Assembly: GCF_007751715.1 (NCBI RefSeq)
Contig: NZ_CP036292.1
Location: 1,984,001 to 2,048,000, forward strand
From: Rosistilla oblonga
Lineage (GTDB): Bacteria; Planctomycetota; Planctomycetia; Pirellulales; Pirellulaceae
Direction of reading: 5' to 3'
Length of the DNA: 64,000 nt
Part shown: positions 1-9,579 of the stretch, piece by piece
Layout: each line of letters starts with the position of its first letter
Position numbering within the stretch: the stretch's first letter is position 1
Translations under genes and position numbers: made by a program
The notes under the pieces: generated by a model
Database searches by the model: none
The model's input: the letters and a program-made list of their open reading frames with translations, nothing else
Told to the model about the DNA's origin: nothing

Positions 1-613
1 AAGGGAGATGGTCCGGCGAGAGAAAGACGTTGTCTTTCGCGAACCAGGTTGGCCAGAAGGCTCGAGTCACCACGCCGTGGCGACGATGGTTGGCGGCTGG
101 ATATTTCCGCGAAACGTAGAAATCGACGACGCCGATCAGCCCGCCGGGCTTAAGGATCCGCAGCGCGTTTTCGACCGCTGCAAACCAATCGGGGATCATC
201 GTCAACGAATAGCTGAACGTCACGATGTCGGCGGCGGCGTCAGGCGTAAAAGTTGTCACATCGCAACAATGAGTGACGACATTCTTCCAGCCGCGATCGG
301 CGATCCGTTGCTTGGCAACCTGCAGCAGCGACGGGGAGAGGTCGACGATCTCCAACCGCTCCAGCTGCGGCAATCGGTCGGCGATGCTCTCGACATTAGC
401 TCCGGTCCCGCCGCCAAAATCGACCCATCGACCGCCCTGGGGGATCGGGATCGATTGCCACAGTTGTTCGCGGCCGTGCAGCAAACGTTTGCGAAACAGA
501 TCGTAATTGTCCGCCTGCTTGCCATAAAAACTCTCTAGACGTTGCTGGTGTGTCTCGCCACGAATGGGTAACGCAAGTTGCAGCAAGGTCTTCAGGTCGC
601 TTGATATTGTCAC
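1..613 (-). CDS. BtaB-like SAM methyltransferase (betaine lipid synthesis), partial at left edge
   Basis: The first 204 residues are visible; the gene runs off the left edge. It reads from a GTG at 613, preceded by a GGAG ribosome site about 7 nt upstream; no ATG is usable. Around residues 64-73 is a class I methyltransferase glycine motif (VDFGGGTGAN), followed by an acidic strand end (EIVDLSP) and the post-motif ILKPGG. It starts 29 nt after the BtaA stop on the same strand, so the two are probably one operon. In known BtaA/BtaB systems the second enzyme methylates the amino group of diacylglyceryl-homoserine three times to give the betaine lipid DGTS. The BtaB call rests on this pairing plus the methyltransferase motifs. 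A different N-methyltransferase acting on the same head group cannot be excluded. Confidence 0.75.
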   Translation of the reverse strand, partial: MTISSDLKTLLQLALPIRGETHQQRLESFYGKQADNYDLFRKRLLHGREQLWQSIPIPQGGRWVDFGGGTGANVESIADRLPQLERLEIVDLSPSLLQVAKQRIADRGWKNVVTHCCDVTTFTPDAAADIVTFSYSLTMIPDWFAAVENALRILKPGGLIGVVDFYVSRKYPAANHRRHGVVTRAFWPTWFAKDNVFLSPDHLP

Positions 614-642
614 GCGTGTGCTCCGATCTCAGACGGAAGCCC

Positions 643-1830
643 TCAGCCGGCGAGGTGCCCGATGAAAAACGATCCGTAGGTGCCGACGCGATCCTGTTGG
701 TGCAGCCGCGACGCCAGATCGGTTTGCATCGACAGCAGGTCGGGAACTCTCGTTTTGCGGCCGCGATGATCGACCTGAATGTCGTTCAGGTAATCGGTCC
801 GAAGTCCACCGCTGCGCCAGATCAGTCGCGCATCGGGCCGGGCCCGGTCGGCGATCTGTTGCCATTCCTCGACAAGCGCCGCGTGCCGATGCTCGCTCAT
901 CCAATCCATGTGGTCCAGCAGAACAAAACGGCTTGGTTGCACCGAAGTTTGATTCAGGAAATCGGTGAGCGTTGTCGTATGGACGTTCACGCGGTCGACT
1001 AATCCGCCACGCAACCGATCCAAGTTGGCGGGCTTCAGATATTCCGGGCAACACGTTGGGCTGTATTGTCCGGTCAAATAGACTCGCCAGAAGTAATTGT
1101 CGGACAATGGCAATCTCGCGAATACATGATCGAGAGAATGTTCGATGAAGCCGGCGATCCCGCCGCCAAAATCGCGTTCGACTTGACGTCGTTGTGCACG
1201 AGGCACACCCAACATCGAGAGGGTCGAATCGCGGCCCATCGCCATCCGCACCGGCCGCTTCCAAATCTGGGGGAAGACATGCGTCTGGTATTCATCGCGT
1301 TGTTGTTCCAGCGTCTCTGCATTCAGCATCCGATCGACGCTGCCCCGCGCTTTGGCGACGCGATCGATGTATTTGTTGATCAACCAAGCGAATGCGCCAG
1401 ACGATCCGCGGAAATAAAACGATCGGTCGGGGTTCGCAAAGAATTTGATATAGCGATCCCAATATCCGCGAGCGAAGTCCGAGAGGTCGGTTCGCATGCT
1501 GTCGCGATAGGCTTCGACAGCCGTCGGCAGATAGCCGCGGCCGAACATCGAAAAGACTTCGTCGTTGGGCAACCGGCGAATCGCTGCCAGCTTCAACTCC
1601 AACAATGCATTTTGCCGTGGGTTCATGTCGACCGCATGGACCGATCGAACGTCGCACAACGCGTAATCGAGCGCGTTGCAACCGGCCGAGGTGATCATCA
1701 CGATGTCGTCGCCGGGGCCAAGCCCTAACGCTTCGCGATCCAATCGTGGATCCTCCCAGCAGGTGTTGTAGATTAGCTGGTTTTGATGCACGAAATTGAA
1801 CATCCGTTCGCTTATCCAGCGTCCGATCAT
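643..1830 (-). CDS. btaA: BtaA: S-adenosylmethionine:diacylglycerol 3-amino-3-carboxypropyl transferase (DUF3419)
   Basis: A 395-residue protein of the DUF3419/BtaA family. The enzyme transfers the 3-amino-3-carboxypropyl group of SAM to diacylglycerol, making diacylglyceryl-homoserine, the precursor of phosphorus-free betaine lipids. The family signature NTCWEDPRLD lies at residues 22-31. A SAM-binding stretch (GDDIVMITSAGCNALDY) lies at 40-56, followed by VHAVDMNPRQ. ATG at 1830 was chosen because an AGGA lies 8 nt upstream and the conserved region begins at once; an in-frame TTG at 1875 is less likely. The methyltransferase follows after 29 nt. Such pairs are usually induced by phosphate limitation, but I saw no Pho-box-like site in the 232 nt upstream. 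Confidence 0.88.
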   Translation of the reverse strand: MIGRWISERMFNFVHQNQLIYNTCWEDPRLDREALGLGPGDDIVMITSAGCNALDYALCDVRSVHAVDMNPRQNALLELKLAAIRRLPNDEVFSMFGRGYLPTAVEAYRDSMRTDLSDFARGYWDRYIKFFANPDRSFYFRGSSGAFAWLINKYIDRVAKARGSVDRMLNAETLEQQRDEYQTHVFPQIWKRPVRMAMGRDSTLSMLGVPRAQRRQVERDFGGGIAGFIEHSLDHVFARLPLSDNYFWRVYLTGQYSPTCCPEYLKPANLDRLRGGLVDRVNVHTTTLTDFLNQTSVQPSRFVLLDHMDWMSEHRHAALVEEWQQIADRARPDARLIWRSGGLRTDYLNDIQVDHRGRKTRVPDLLSMQTDLASRLHQQDRVGTYGSFFIGHLAG

Positions 1831-2062
1831 GGTCGCGTTCCTAAACACTCGAGGGATGGGCTGCCGTTCACACAAGCGGCATCGTGCACGATCCCTCGAC
1901 CGCTGGAAACCTTCAAATCCGAGCTTCGCAGAAAATTAAGCAAACCCTCTCGGCAACTAAACGCTGGCCCGCTCAAACGCTTTGTTTGCCACGCCCTACG
2001 GTGAAGATTGGATGAACGCCGGTCGACGCTTATCCGAATCGCGACGCTCGCGAAGAGAGCGA

Positions 2063-2842
2063 TTACCGATCGATCGGAGCTTCCGTGGAGGCCATCGCTT
2101 GGCACCAAGCGGCGATCTTGTCGGGATCGATCTGTGAGTCGCGTCCGCCGCTACAGACGGCGCCGCGAATTCCCAGCAGGTCGGCTCCGAGTGACCTGAG
2201 TGAATCGACGTCCTGCAGCGCCAGCGATCCCGCCAACACCGTGCCGATTCCGTGTTGGCGACCCATCGCGATGACATCGGTTAACTGCCGGGGCGTTAAC
2301 CAGTCCAATAACCGTCGCCCATCTTTGGTCGCTGTGTCGATCAGCAACCACCGGTGTTCCGTCTGAATCGCCAGTTCGGCGATCGTCTCGACGGGGGCGC
2401 AATCGGCCTCGGCATGGTCGGCATAAGCGACAGCCACGGAGGTTGTCGCGTCGGGCATCGCGGCTCGAAACCGTAACATCGCATCGCGGATTTGGCTGGC
2501 GCTACAAAGTCCCGCGGGGCCCGCTTTGGCAAACCGAATTCCCGCTGGCAACGCCAACCGATGCGACTGGAGTTCCCGCAATTCGCCACACGCGGCGCTG
2601 AACCCCAGTCCGGTCGGCTTCAGGCTCGCTACCCGTTGCAAGACGGCGTCGCTGCAGCGTCCCAACGCGCCAGCCTTGGGGTTCTTGAAATCGATGATCG
2701 CCAGCGGAAACTGGCAGGCGATTTTTGCTTCGGCAATCGAACGGACGCTGATCAGCAACGGTACCGCGTCGGTTCGCGCGATGCCGCCGACGGCTGGACT
2801 GGCGATTGGTAGGCCCGCTGATTTGTTGGTGTTCTGAAGCAA
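2063..2842 (-). CDS. mfnB: MfnB-like (5-formylfuran-3-yl)methyl phosphate synthase (DUF556)
   Basis: Matches the DUF556/MfnB family. This enzyme makes the furan precursor of methanofuran from two molecules of glyceraldehyde-3-phosphate. Visible family motifs are LLISVRSIAEA and the lysine-containing strand IIDFKNPKAGALG near the N terminus, LLIDTATKDGR in the middle, and the C-terminal IRGAVCSGGRD. Planctomycetes and methylotrophs use a methanofuran/tetrahydromethanopterin C1 route, which fits. The start is uncertain: the frame is open back to a TTG at 2950, but conserved sequence begins only near 2758. The TTG at 2842 is a compromise with a weak AGAG upstream. It lies 240 nt downstream of dnaE on the same strand. 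No other methanofuran gene is next to it. Confidence 0.8.
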   Translation of the reverse strand: MLQNTNKSAGLPIASPAVGGIARTDAVPLLISVRSIAEAKIACQFPLAIIDFKNPKAGALGRCSDAVLQRVASLKPTGLGFSAACGELRELQSHRLALPAGIRFAKAGPAGLCSASQIRDAMLRFRAAMPDATTSVAVAYADHAEADCAPVETIAELAIQTEHRWLLIDTATKDGRRLLDWLTPRQLTDVIAMGRQHGIGTVLAGSLALQDVDSLRSLGADLLGIRGAVCSGGRDSQIDPDKIAAWCQAMASTEAPIDR

Positions 2843-3082
2843 ACCAAGCTCTTTCGTCGACGATCGATCTATAGGATAGCGGGCTCCTGGGCGAGCAGCG
2901 ATTGTAACATGCCGCCGCGTTTTCCGTCTTGCCCCGGCGCTACGCAGCAAAGATCGAATCCAACGCCCGGCGACGCCGAATCAGTGTCGTACCGCCGCCA
3001 ACGCCCAGCCGGACGGAATCGAAACGACAACCGAAGCAGATGGTTTTGGTTGTCGCCGTTGTTCGATGCGTCAGCCGTTCCG

Positions 3083-6000
3083 CTACGATGAATATTTCTT
3101 CTGCTGCACGCCGGGGGCCACTTTGGGACGCGTGATCAGCAGCTTGTACCGTCCGGGGCCCAGCAGATCGTCGATCCGATCTCGCAGTTCATTGTTGACC
3201 TGGACCTTGTACTTTTGGCTCCGCATCACGACTGCTTCGCCCGTCTTCAGGTGCATCGAGACCATCAGTTCCTGTCCGCCGGGATAACCGCGAAGGACCT
3301 CGCGAACGTGAGGCAACATCTCGTCGTGCGTCGTCTCGTCGAGATCGATCAAGATTCCGCGGGTGTATTTGGCGTCGAGTTCCTCCAGCGGCACCAATTC
3401 GTTGACGATCAAGTTGATCTCGTCGCCACCACCACGCCGATCGACGACACCGCGAACGATCAAGACGGCGTCGGGGACAACCATCTCGCCCATCTTTTGA
3501 TAGCCGTCGGGCCAGAGGATGCAGCGAATCGGACCCTCGACATCCTCGAGGTCAAAGTTCGCATACTTCGACGGCGCACCGGGCTTTGGGTTTTTGGTGT
3601 GGGCGATTTTGATCGAACTCATCATTCCGCCGATGATCACTTCGGTGCGATCCTCGCACTCGATCAATTGGCTGGTTTTGTGCGTCCGGAAAGTGCTCAG
3701 CTTCTGTTCGAATTCGGCCAGCGGATGGCTGGTCAGGTAATATCCCAGCACCTCTTTTTCGGCCAGCATCGCTTGTCGTTCGGGCCAGTCTTCGACGTCG
3801 GGCAAGGCGTTGGTAGGATCCTTCTCCTCTTCCTCCTCGGTCGCGTCTTCAAACTCACCAAACAAGCTCTTCTGGCCACTCTTGCGATCGGCAAGCGCCG
3901 CCGCTCCGCTTTGCAAGGCGCGGTCCAACGCTGCGTGCAGTTGTCCGCGTTTGCCAAAGTCGTCCATCGCACCGGCTTTGATCAACGTTTCGACCGCCGC
4001 GCGATTACATCGTTGCGGATCGACCCGTTCGCAAAAATCGAAGATGTCTTTGAACGGCCCATTGGCGTGCCGTTCCTCCGCGATCGCGACCGCGGTCCCA
4101 CCGCCGCAGCCCTTGATCGCCGACATGCCAAAGATGATCTTTCCGTCGGAAACCGAGAAGTCCGAATCGCTAACGTTGACGTTCGGATTAACGATCTCGA
4201 TGTTCATCCGTTGGCAATCTTCCATGTGCTCGATAAGCGCATCCTTACGCTTAAAGTTCCGCCCGCTGATGTCGCTCGACAGCAACGCCGCCATGAACTC
4301 CACCGGATAGTGGGCTTTGAGATATGCGGTTTGGAAAGCGACAAGCGCATAAGCTGTCGAGTGCGACTTGTTGAAGCCGTAGCCAGCGAACTTTTGGATC
4401 ATCACCCAAATGTCGTCGGCCTCTTTCTTCGTAAGCCCGTTGGCGATCGTCCCCTCGATGAACTTCTCGTGGTTCTGGTTGATCAGCGCTTCTTTTTTCT
4501 TACTGATCGCCTTAATACAGGTGTACGCGTTGGCCAGCGGAATGCCGCCCAAGCGGTTCAAAATCCGCATCACCTGTTCTTGGTAAACCATCACCGAGTT
4601 GGTTTCGGCGAGGATCTCTTCGAGCACCGGGTGCTTGTATTCGGGCTCTTCCTTGCCGTGCTTCACGTTCACGTAGGTATCGACCATACCGCCCTCCAAC
4701 GGGCCGGGACGATACAACGCCGCTGTCGCGATGATGTCGTGGAAGCTATCCGGTTTCATCCGCTGCAACAGGTCGCGAATACCGCCGGATTCCAGCTGGA
4801 AAACACCTTTGGTTTCACCGCGCTGCAGCAGCGCGTAACTCGCTTTGTCGTCCAGCGGGAATTGCTGCGGATCGATCCGCTCGCCGGTCGTCTGTTCGAT
4901 CAAATCGACCGCCTTGCTGAGGATCGTGAGGTTGCGAAGCCCCAGGAAATCCATCTTCAACAGACCGGCAGATTCCACGTCGTTCATCGACCACTGCGTG
5001 ATCACGTCCTGCTTGCCCGGAACCCGGCCGATCGGCAGGTATTCCGACAGCGGTTTATCGGCGATCACAACCGCCGCTGCGTGGGTGCCGACGTTCCGCG
5101 CCAGTCCCTCGATCCGCATCGCTAGGTCCAACAGTTCGCGGACCTCCGAATCGCCGTCGTAAGTCTTCTGCAGCTCCTCGTTCTTTTCGAGCGCTTTGGC
5201 GATCGTGATCTTTAGTTCGTCGGGAACCATCTCGGTGATCTGGTTCACGCGAAACAGCGGGATCCCCAACGCGCGGCCTACATCTTTGATTGCCGCGCGA
5301 GCCGCCAAGGTTCCAAACGTACCGATCTGGCAAACGTTATCGTGTCCGTATTTCTCCTTCACGTAGTCGATTACTTCGACCCGGCGATCCTTGTCGAAGT
5401 CGACGTCGATATCTGGCGGCTCTTTCCGGTTTTCATCCAAGAACCGCTCGAACAGCAGATCGTATTTCAGCGGGCAGACGTGCGACAGATACAACGCATA
5501 ACAAACGATCGCCCCTACACCGCTACCACGAACCGTCGCCCAGATGCCTTTGCTGCGGCCGTGTAATACAAAGTCCCATACGATCAAGAAGTAGGTCGGG
5601 AAACCGAGCTTGTCGATCACGCCCAGTTCGCGTTCGAGCCGCGCGTGCACCTCTTCGGACAGGTCGCCGTCATCTCCATCGGGCAGTCGGTCGCGGTCGC
5701 CCTTGTAACGGTCTTTCAGGCCCGTGATACACAGCTCACGCAGATATTGAGTCGCTGTCTTCCCCTCGGGAACTTCGAAATTTGGAAAGTAGAACTTGCC
5801 GAGGTTGAGTTCCAAGTTGACCGAATCGGCGATCTTCTGGCTGCGCGCAACAGCGTCCTCGAGTCCGGGGAACTTCTCGTACATCTGGTCGGGCGTACGC
5901 AGGAAGTACTGGTTCCCGTCCATCTTCATCCGCGACGTGTCGGTCCGGAAGCGGCCGGTGTTGATGCACAACATCACGTCCTGAGCTTCGGCATCGTCGG

Positions 6001-6658
6001 GATCGACGTAGTGGCAATCGCTGGTCGCGACGACGGGCAAGCCCATCTTGTTGGCGATATCGACGGCGCCGGCCAGTTGCTGGCGTTGGATGTCGACGCC
6101 GTTGTTCATGACTTCGATAAAGTAGCGATCGCCAAAAACGCGTTCGAACCAACTGGCGACTCCCATCGCCTCCTTCTCGATCTCTTCGGTCGAAGATCCC
6201 TTGAGGATCGCGCGGCTGAATTCGCTGCTCACGCAACCCGACAGACAGATGATCCCCTCGCTGAATTCCTCCAGGATCTGTTTGTCGATCCGCGGCTTGA
6301 AGTAGAACCCTTCTAGGCTCGCTTTGGAGGCCAGGCGGATGAGGTTCTGGAAGCCGGTTTTGTTCTGAGCTAGCAGCGTCAGGTGATAGCTGGCGTCGCG
6401 GCTGCCGCCACCAGAACCCTTGTCGAATCGGCTGCCCGGGGCGATGTAGGCTTCGTAGCCGACGATCGGGTTGATGTTGGCAGCTCTTGCCGTGCGGTAG
6501 AACTCAAGCGCACCGTGCAGGTTGCCGTGGTCGGTCAACGCCAGCGCATTCATGCCATGTTCGCTGCAACGTTGGACCAGTTTGGGGATCGAACTGGCAC
6601 CGTCCAACAGGCTGTAGTGGCTGTGACAATGCAAGTGCGTAAATGGTCGAGCGTTCAT
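3083..6658 (-). CDS. dnaE: DNA polymerase III subunit alpha
   Basis: A full-length replicative polymerase of 1191 residues. The N-terminal PHP domain is intact (HLHCHSHYSLLDG at 8-20, LALTDHGNLHGA near 40-50). The polymerase catalytic aspartates are in PDIDVDFD at about 415-422. Helix-hairpin-helix and beta-binding regions follow (AGYGFNKSHS, YQEQVMRI). An OB domain lies near the C terminus (EVIIGGMMSSIK). The palm motif usually written GRGS reads ATVRGSGVGA here, a modest departure. ATG at 6658 was chosen because the PHP sequence follows directly; another in-frame start six codons upstream is possible. This is a DnaE1-type alpha subunit without an internal exonuclease. A 145-nt gap separates it from the upstream FHA gene. 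Confidence 0.97.
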   Translation of the reverse strand: MNARPFTHLHCHSHYSLLDGASSIPKLVQRCSEHGMNALALTDHGNLHGALEFYRTARAANINPIVGYEAYIAPGSRFDKGSGGGSRDASYHLTLLAQNKTGFQNLIRLASKASLEGFYFKPRIDKQILEEFSEGIICLSGCVSSEFSRAILKGSSTEEIEKEAMGVASWFERVFGDRYFIEVMNNGVDIQRQQLAGAVDIANKMGLPVVATSDCHYVDPDDAEAQDVMLCINTGRFRTDTSRMKMDGNQYFLRTPDQMYEKFPGLEDAVARSQKIADSVNLELNLGKFYFPNFEVPEGKTATQYLRELCITGLKDRYKGDRDRLPDGDDGDLSEEVHARLERELGVIDKLGFPTYFLIVWDFVLHGRSKGIWATVRGSGVGAIVCYALYLSHVCPLKYDLLFERFLDENRKEPPDIDVDFDKDRRVEVIDYVKEKYGHDNVCQIGTFGTLAARAAIKDVGRALGIPLFRVNQITEMVPDELKITIAKALEKNEELQKTYDGDSEVRELLDLAMRIEGLARNVGTHAAAVVIADKPLSEYLPIGRVPGKQDVITQWSMNDVESAGLLKMDFLGLRNLTILSKAVDLIEQTTGERIDPQQFPLDDKASYALLQRGETKGVFQLESGGIRDLLQRMKPDSFHDIIATAALYRPGPLEGGMVDTYVNVKHGKEEPEYKHPVLEEILAETNSVMVYQEQVMRILNRLGGIPLANAYTCIKAISKKKEALINQNHEKFIEGTIANGLTKKEADDIWVMIQKFAGYGFNKSHSTAYALVAFQTAYLKAHYPVEFMAALLSSDISGRNFKRKDALIEHMEDCQRMNIEIVNPNVNVSDSDFSVSDGKIIFGMSAIKGCGGGTAVAIAEERHANGPFKDIFDFCERVDPQRCNRAAVETLIKAGAMDDFGKRGQLHAALDRALQSGAAALADRKSGQKSLFGEFEDATEEEEEKDPTNALPDVEDWPERQAMLAEKEVLGYYLTSHPLAEFEQKLSTFRTHKTSQLIECEDRTEVIIGGMMSSIKIAHTKNPKPGAPSKYANFDLEDVEGPIRCILWPDGYQKMGEMVVPDAVLIVRGVVDRRGGGDEINLIVNELVPLEELDAKYTRGILIDLDETTHDEMLPHVREVLRGYPGGQELMVSMHLKTGEAVVMRSQKYKVQVNNELRDRIDDLLGPGRYKLLITRPKVAPGVQQKKYSS

Positions 6659-6802
6659 GAATCCGATTCCCAGCAAAGGTCCTGCTTGACTTGTAACTGC
6701 AATGCCGCGCAGCGAAAACGCGGCCCAGAGCGTCTGGCGCGCGATACCGACTCTACGTTACGACTTCGTCGGCGAGATTTAAACCGGACTTGACGACGAC
6801 GT

Positions 6803-7486
6803 TCAATCCATCCAATCGGGATCGGCCGCCTTGCGTATCATCGTGCCGATTTTGGCTTGTAGATCGATCATCCGTTGCCAAGCCGCATAGTCGATGACGA
6901 CCTCTTGAGTCCGTTCATCGATCTGAGCGTGATCGATCAGTTTTTGCAGCCGCTGGTGCAGGAATTCGAGCACCTCGCACATCTGGGCTGCTTGGCTGGG
7001 AGATAACCGGTCGGGGATTTCCGGGGTTTCGATCATCCCCAAAGTCCCCGCCGACTCGCGATCGGTATTCCGTTCGCCGACTTCGAAATCGAGCGCCGAA
7101 CTACCTTCGCCAGCGGAGAGGTCCTGAGTCATCGTCGCACCGATGTTCTTGTCGCTGGCCGCCTGCAGTGCCGCGACCCGGGCTGCGATCTGTTCCTCGG
7201 TTCCGACCAGCAGCATGCTGCGGCCAACCGAAACCAAATCGCCGTGCCGCAAGATCCGTAGATGGCTCTCCTGGCCATTGACCTTGGTGCCATTGGTGCT
7301 GTCCAGGTCGGTCAACACCAGCCGTTCATTGTCGTATTGGATCTTCAGATGACAGCGGCTGATCCGTTCATCGTTTAACTGGATCGTGTTCCCCTCTTCG
7401 CGCCCGATCGTTACGGGGGGGGCGATGTCGCGGAACACTTTCCCACGATCACTACCATGCAGAACTGTGAGCGTAACCTCGGTCAT
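6803..7486 (-). CDS. FHA-domain protein
   Basis: A 227-residue cytoplasmic protein with an N-terminal forkhead-associated domain. Its signature elements are VTIGREEGNTIQL, RISRCHLKI and LTDLDSTNGTKVNG, within residues 20-75. The FHA phosphothreonine-binding residues (GRE, S-R-x-H, NGT) are all present, so it should bind phosphoproteins. The rest is low-complexity followed by a helical region with no recognised domain. ATG at 7486 is preceded by AGGA 9 nt upstream; the nine codons before it include that ribosome site and are probably not translated. Its partner kinase is not in the window. Confidence 0.85.
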   Translation of the reverse strand: MTEVTLTVLHGSDRGKVFRDIAPPVTIGREEGNTIQLNDERISRCHLKIQYDNERLVLTDLDSTNGTKVNGQESHLRILRHGDLVSVGRSMLLVGTEEQIAARVAALQAASDKNIGATMTQDLSAGEGSSALDFEVGERNTDRESAGTLGMIETPEIPDRLSPSQAAQMCEVLEFLHQRLQKLIDHAQIDERTQEVVIDYAAWQRMIDLQAKIGTMIRKAADPDWMD

Positions 7487-7691
7487 GTCGCCTGTTCCTG
7501 ACTTGTGACCCAATCTGTACTGGCCGACAAAATGAACGTCGAAAAATTATATGTTTCCCCATTAGATTTTGGCATCCAGCGATCTACTGGGCAACTGTCC
7601 ATCTTCAGCATTGATGATAAATTTCTCAGCAACTTCACCTACCCGCCCCCCGATCGACGCTGAACATGGAGAATTGTTGTTTCAACAAACG

Positions 7692-8720
7692 TCATTCCTG
7701 GCCAGGCAGGATCACCGATTTAACGATCTCTCCGTGGTGCATTCGCTCGAACGCCTGCTGCCATTGCCCGATTCCAAACGTCCCGCCAACGATCGGTTGA
7801 ACGTCTAATTGTTTGGAGGTCAACAGGCTGATCACCCGTTCCCAGATCGGCCAATTGTGGCTGAAGCTCCCCTGCAATGTCACATTTTTTTGGACCAGTG
7901 GGTCGATCGAGAAGCCCAGCGGTTTGGGGCCCCAGCCGACTTTGGTGATCCATCCGGCGGGGCGGACCAATTCGATCGCCAATTGCAGCGTGCTGGAAAC
8001 GCCCGCCGCATCGATCACGACGTCGACGCCCAATCCGTCTCCCTGGCGAGCCCATTCGCTGGCGTCGGTGAGCGTCGTGACGCCATATTTCTGGGCGACA
8101 GCAAACCGGTGCGTGTCCGATTCCAGCCCCAGCACGGCGACGTCAGCACCGACAAGTTTTGCCACCGCGGCGCACAGGATCCCGATCGTTCCGGGACCGA
8201 TCACTAGCACGCGGTCTCCCGGTTCGATCCGCGAATTTTTGACGACAGCGTTGTAAGCGACGCAGCACGGTTCGGTGACCGCAGCGTGTTCAAACGCCAG
8301 CGCGTCGGGAACGCGATGCAAACAGCGGCTGGGGACGCGGACAAACCGAGTCATCGCCCCGTCGACTCCATAACCAAAGCCCTTCCGAGTCGGATCCAGG
8401 TTGTACAACCCACGCCGCGACATCGGATTGTCGACGTCGATGATCGCCGCGGTTTCGCTGGCGATCCGGTCCCCTTCGCGCCAGCTGGCAACGTTGGCTC
8501 CCGTTTCGACGATCGTTCCGGCAAATTCGTGTCCCAGCACCACCGGATAGTTGACCGGCCAGCTGTGGGTCGCCGTCCATTGGTGCAAGTCGCTGCCGCA
8601 GACGCCGACCGCGGCGACTTCGACCAGCACGTCGTCGGTCCCGATCGTCGGCCGCTGGAATTCTCGGATCTCGACGCTTCCCGGATCGGGGGCAAAGTTA
8701 ACTATCGCTGGCGATTTCAT
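7692..8720 (-). CDS. Zinc-dependent medium-chain dehydrogenase (sorbitol/threonine dehydrogenase-like)
   Basis: A 342-residue member of the MDR alcohol dehydrogenase superfamily. The catalytic zinc region shows GVCGSDLHQW and the GHEFAG motif. The Rossmann fold follows with VLVIGPGTIGILCA. The usual four-cysteine structural zinc site is not obvious; the stretch after GHEFAG reads DVDNPMSRRGLYNLDP and lacks that cysteine spacing. Its ATG overlaps the stop of the upstream hexulose-phosphate synthase gene by 4 nt (ATGA), so the two are translationally coupled. By analogy with sorbitol and L-threonine dehydrogenases it should oxidise a polyol or sugar-alcohol substrate with NAD(P). The coupling suggests that its product or substrate is linked to the neighbouring aldolase reaction. 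Confidence 0.85.
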   Translation of the reverse strand: MKSPAIVNFAPDPGSVEIREFQRPTIGTDDVLVEVAAVGVCGSDLHQWTATHSWPVNYPVVLGHEFAGTIVETGANVASWREGDRIASETAAIIDVDNPMSRRGLYNLDPTRKGFGYGVDGAMTRFVRVPSRCLHRVPDALAFEHAAVTEPCCVAYNAVVKNSRIEPGDRVLVIGPGTIGILCAAVAKLVGADVAVLGLESDTHRFAVAQKYGVTTLTDASEWARQGDGLGVDVVIDAAGVSSTLQLAIELVRPAGWITKVGWGPKPLGFSIDPLVQKNVTLQGSFSHNWPIWERVISLLTSKQLDVQPIVGGTFGIGQWQQAFERMHHGEIVKSVILPGQE

Positions 8721-9415
8721 CGTTGCACCTCGTCGTAGGCATGTACTTTTTCACAGATCAGGCGAAGCGAACTTTCCAGGTCGCCATCGGCTGTCTTAAA
8801 TGCATCGGCATCGATCGTCAGCGGCGCTCCCAAAACAACCAACGGGGCCCCATAAGCCGGACATTGGATCGCTTCTTCGATCGACAGACCGCCGACAGCT
8901 TGGACGGGAATCTTGACCGCATCGACAACGGCTCGCAGATCGTCCAGTGGGCTCGGCATCCGTCCGCCAGCCGCTGCGATTCCGCGGCGATGATCGTAAC
9001 CGATATGATGGACGATGTAGTCGCAGCCGAGGTCTTCCAGCCGCCGCGCACCATCGACCATCGTGTCGTAGGCCATGTTGTCTCCCATCACGCCGACGCC
9101 GTAATCGCGTCCCGCTTTGACGACGCACTCGATCGTCTCGTCGTGCGCTTGAGCCATCACGACGACGTGCGTCGCACCGGCACCCGCCATCATCTCCGCT
9201 TCCAAGTATCCGCCATCCATCGTCTTCAGGTCGGCGACGATCGGCACGTCGGGGAATCGTTCTCGCAGAGCGCGGATGCCATGCAAGCCTTCGGCCAAGA
9301 TCAGCGGCGTCCCCGCTTCGATCCAGTCGACGCCGGCGCGGATCGCCAGTTCGGCTGTCTCGAGCGCTTCGGCTATCGTCGTCAGGTCCAACGAAATCTG
9401 AACAATCGGTTTCAT
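8717..9415 (-). CDS. 3-hexulose-6-phosphate synthase / 3-keto-gulonate-6-phosphate decarboxylase family
   Basis: A 232-residue TIM-barrel protein of the orotidine-phosphate decarboxylase suprafamily. Visible motifs are the N-terminal ISLDLTTIAEAL, GTPLILAEG and the metal/substrate motif ADLKTMDGG. HHIGYDHR is closer to hexulose-phosphate synthase than to UlaD-type decarboxylases, and the C-terminal AVGGLSIEE and LVVLGAPLT are also present. The synthase condenses formaldehyde with ribulose-5-phosphate; the decarboxylases act in ascorbate/gulonate catabolism. ATG at 9415 is preceded by GAGAG. The frame is open upstream to 9514 but without family similarity. It is coupled to the dehydrogenase downstream. 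No isomerase (PHI) partner is adjacent, so a role in the RuMP cycle is not proven. Confidence 0.8.
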   Translation of the reverse strand: MKPIVQISLDLTTIAEALETAELAIRAGVDWIEAGTPLILAEGLHGIRALRERFPDVPIVADLKTMDGGYLEAEMMAGAGATHVVVMAQAHDETIECVVKAGRDYGVGVMGDNMAYDTMVDGARRLEDLGCDYIVHHIGYDHRRGIAAAGGRMPSPLDDLRAVVDAVKIPVQAVGGLSIEEAIQCPAYGAPLVVLGAPLTIDADAFKTADGDLESSLRLICEKVHAYDEVQR

Positions 9416-9579
9416 CGATCTCTCGCAGCGTTTCGGATAGAAAAGGGGGCGGCTGGCACGCGCAACGGCATCCATGGGATCGCATGTTATACCCGCTGCA
9501 CGCGACGATCGCACGCGTTGCGATCGACATTCTGTCCGAGATAACTATCGACTGATGCGGTGCGTCGACGTGAGACCGA

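Noticed and set aside
3215-5125. Long open frame (636 codons) antisense to dnaE
   Set aside because: It lies fully inside a confidently identified gene on the other strand and has no recognisable domain; a by-product of GC-rich codon usage.
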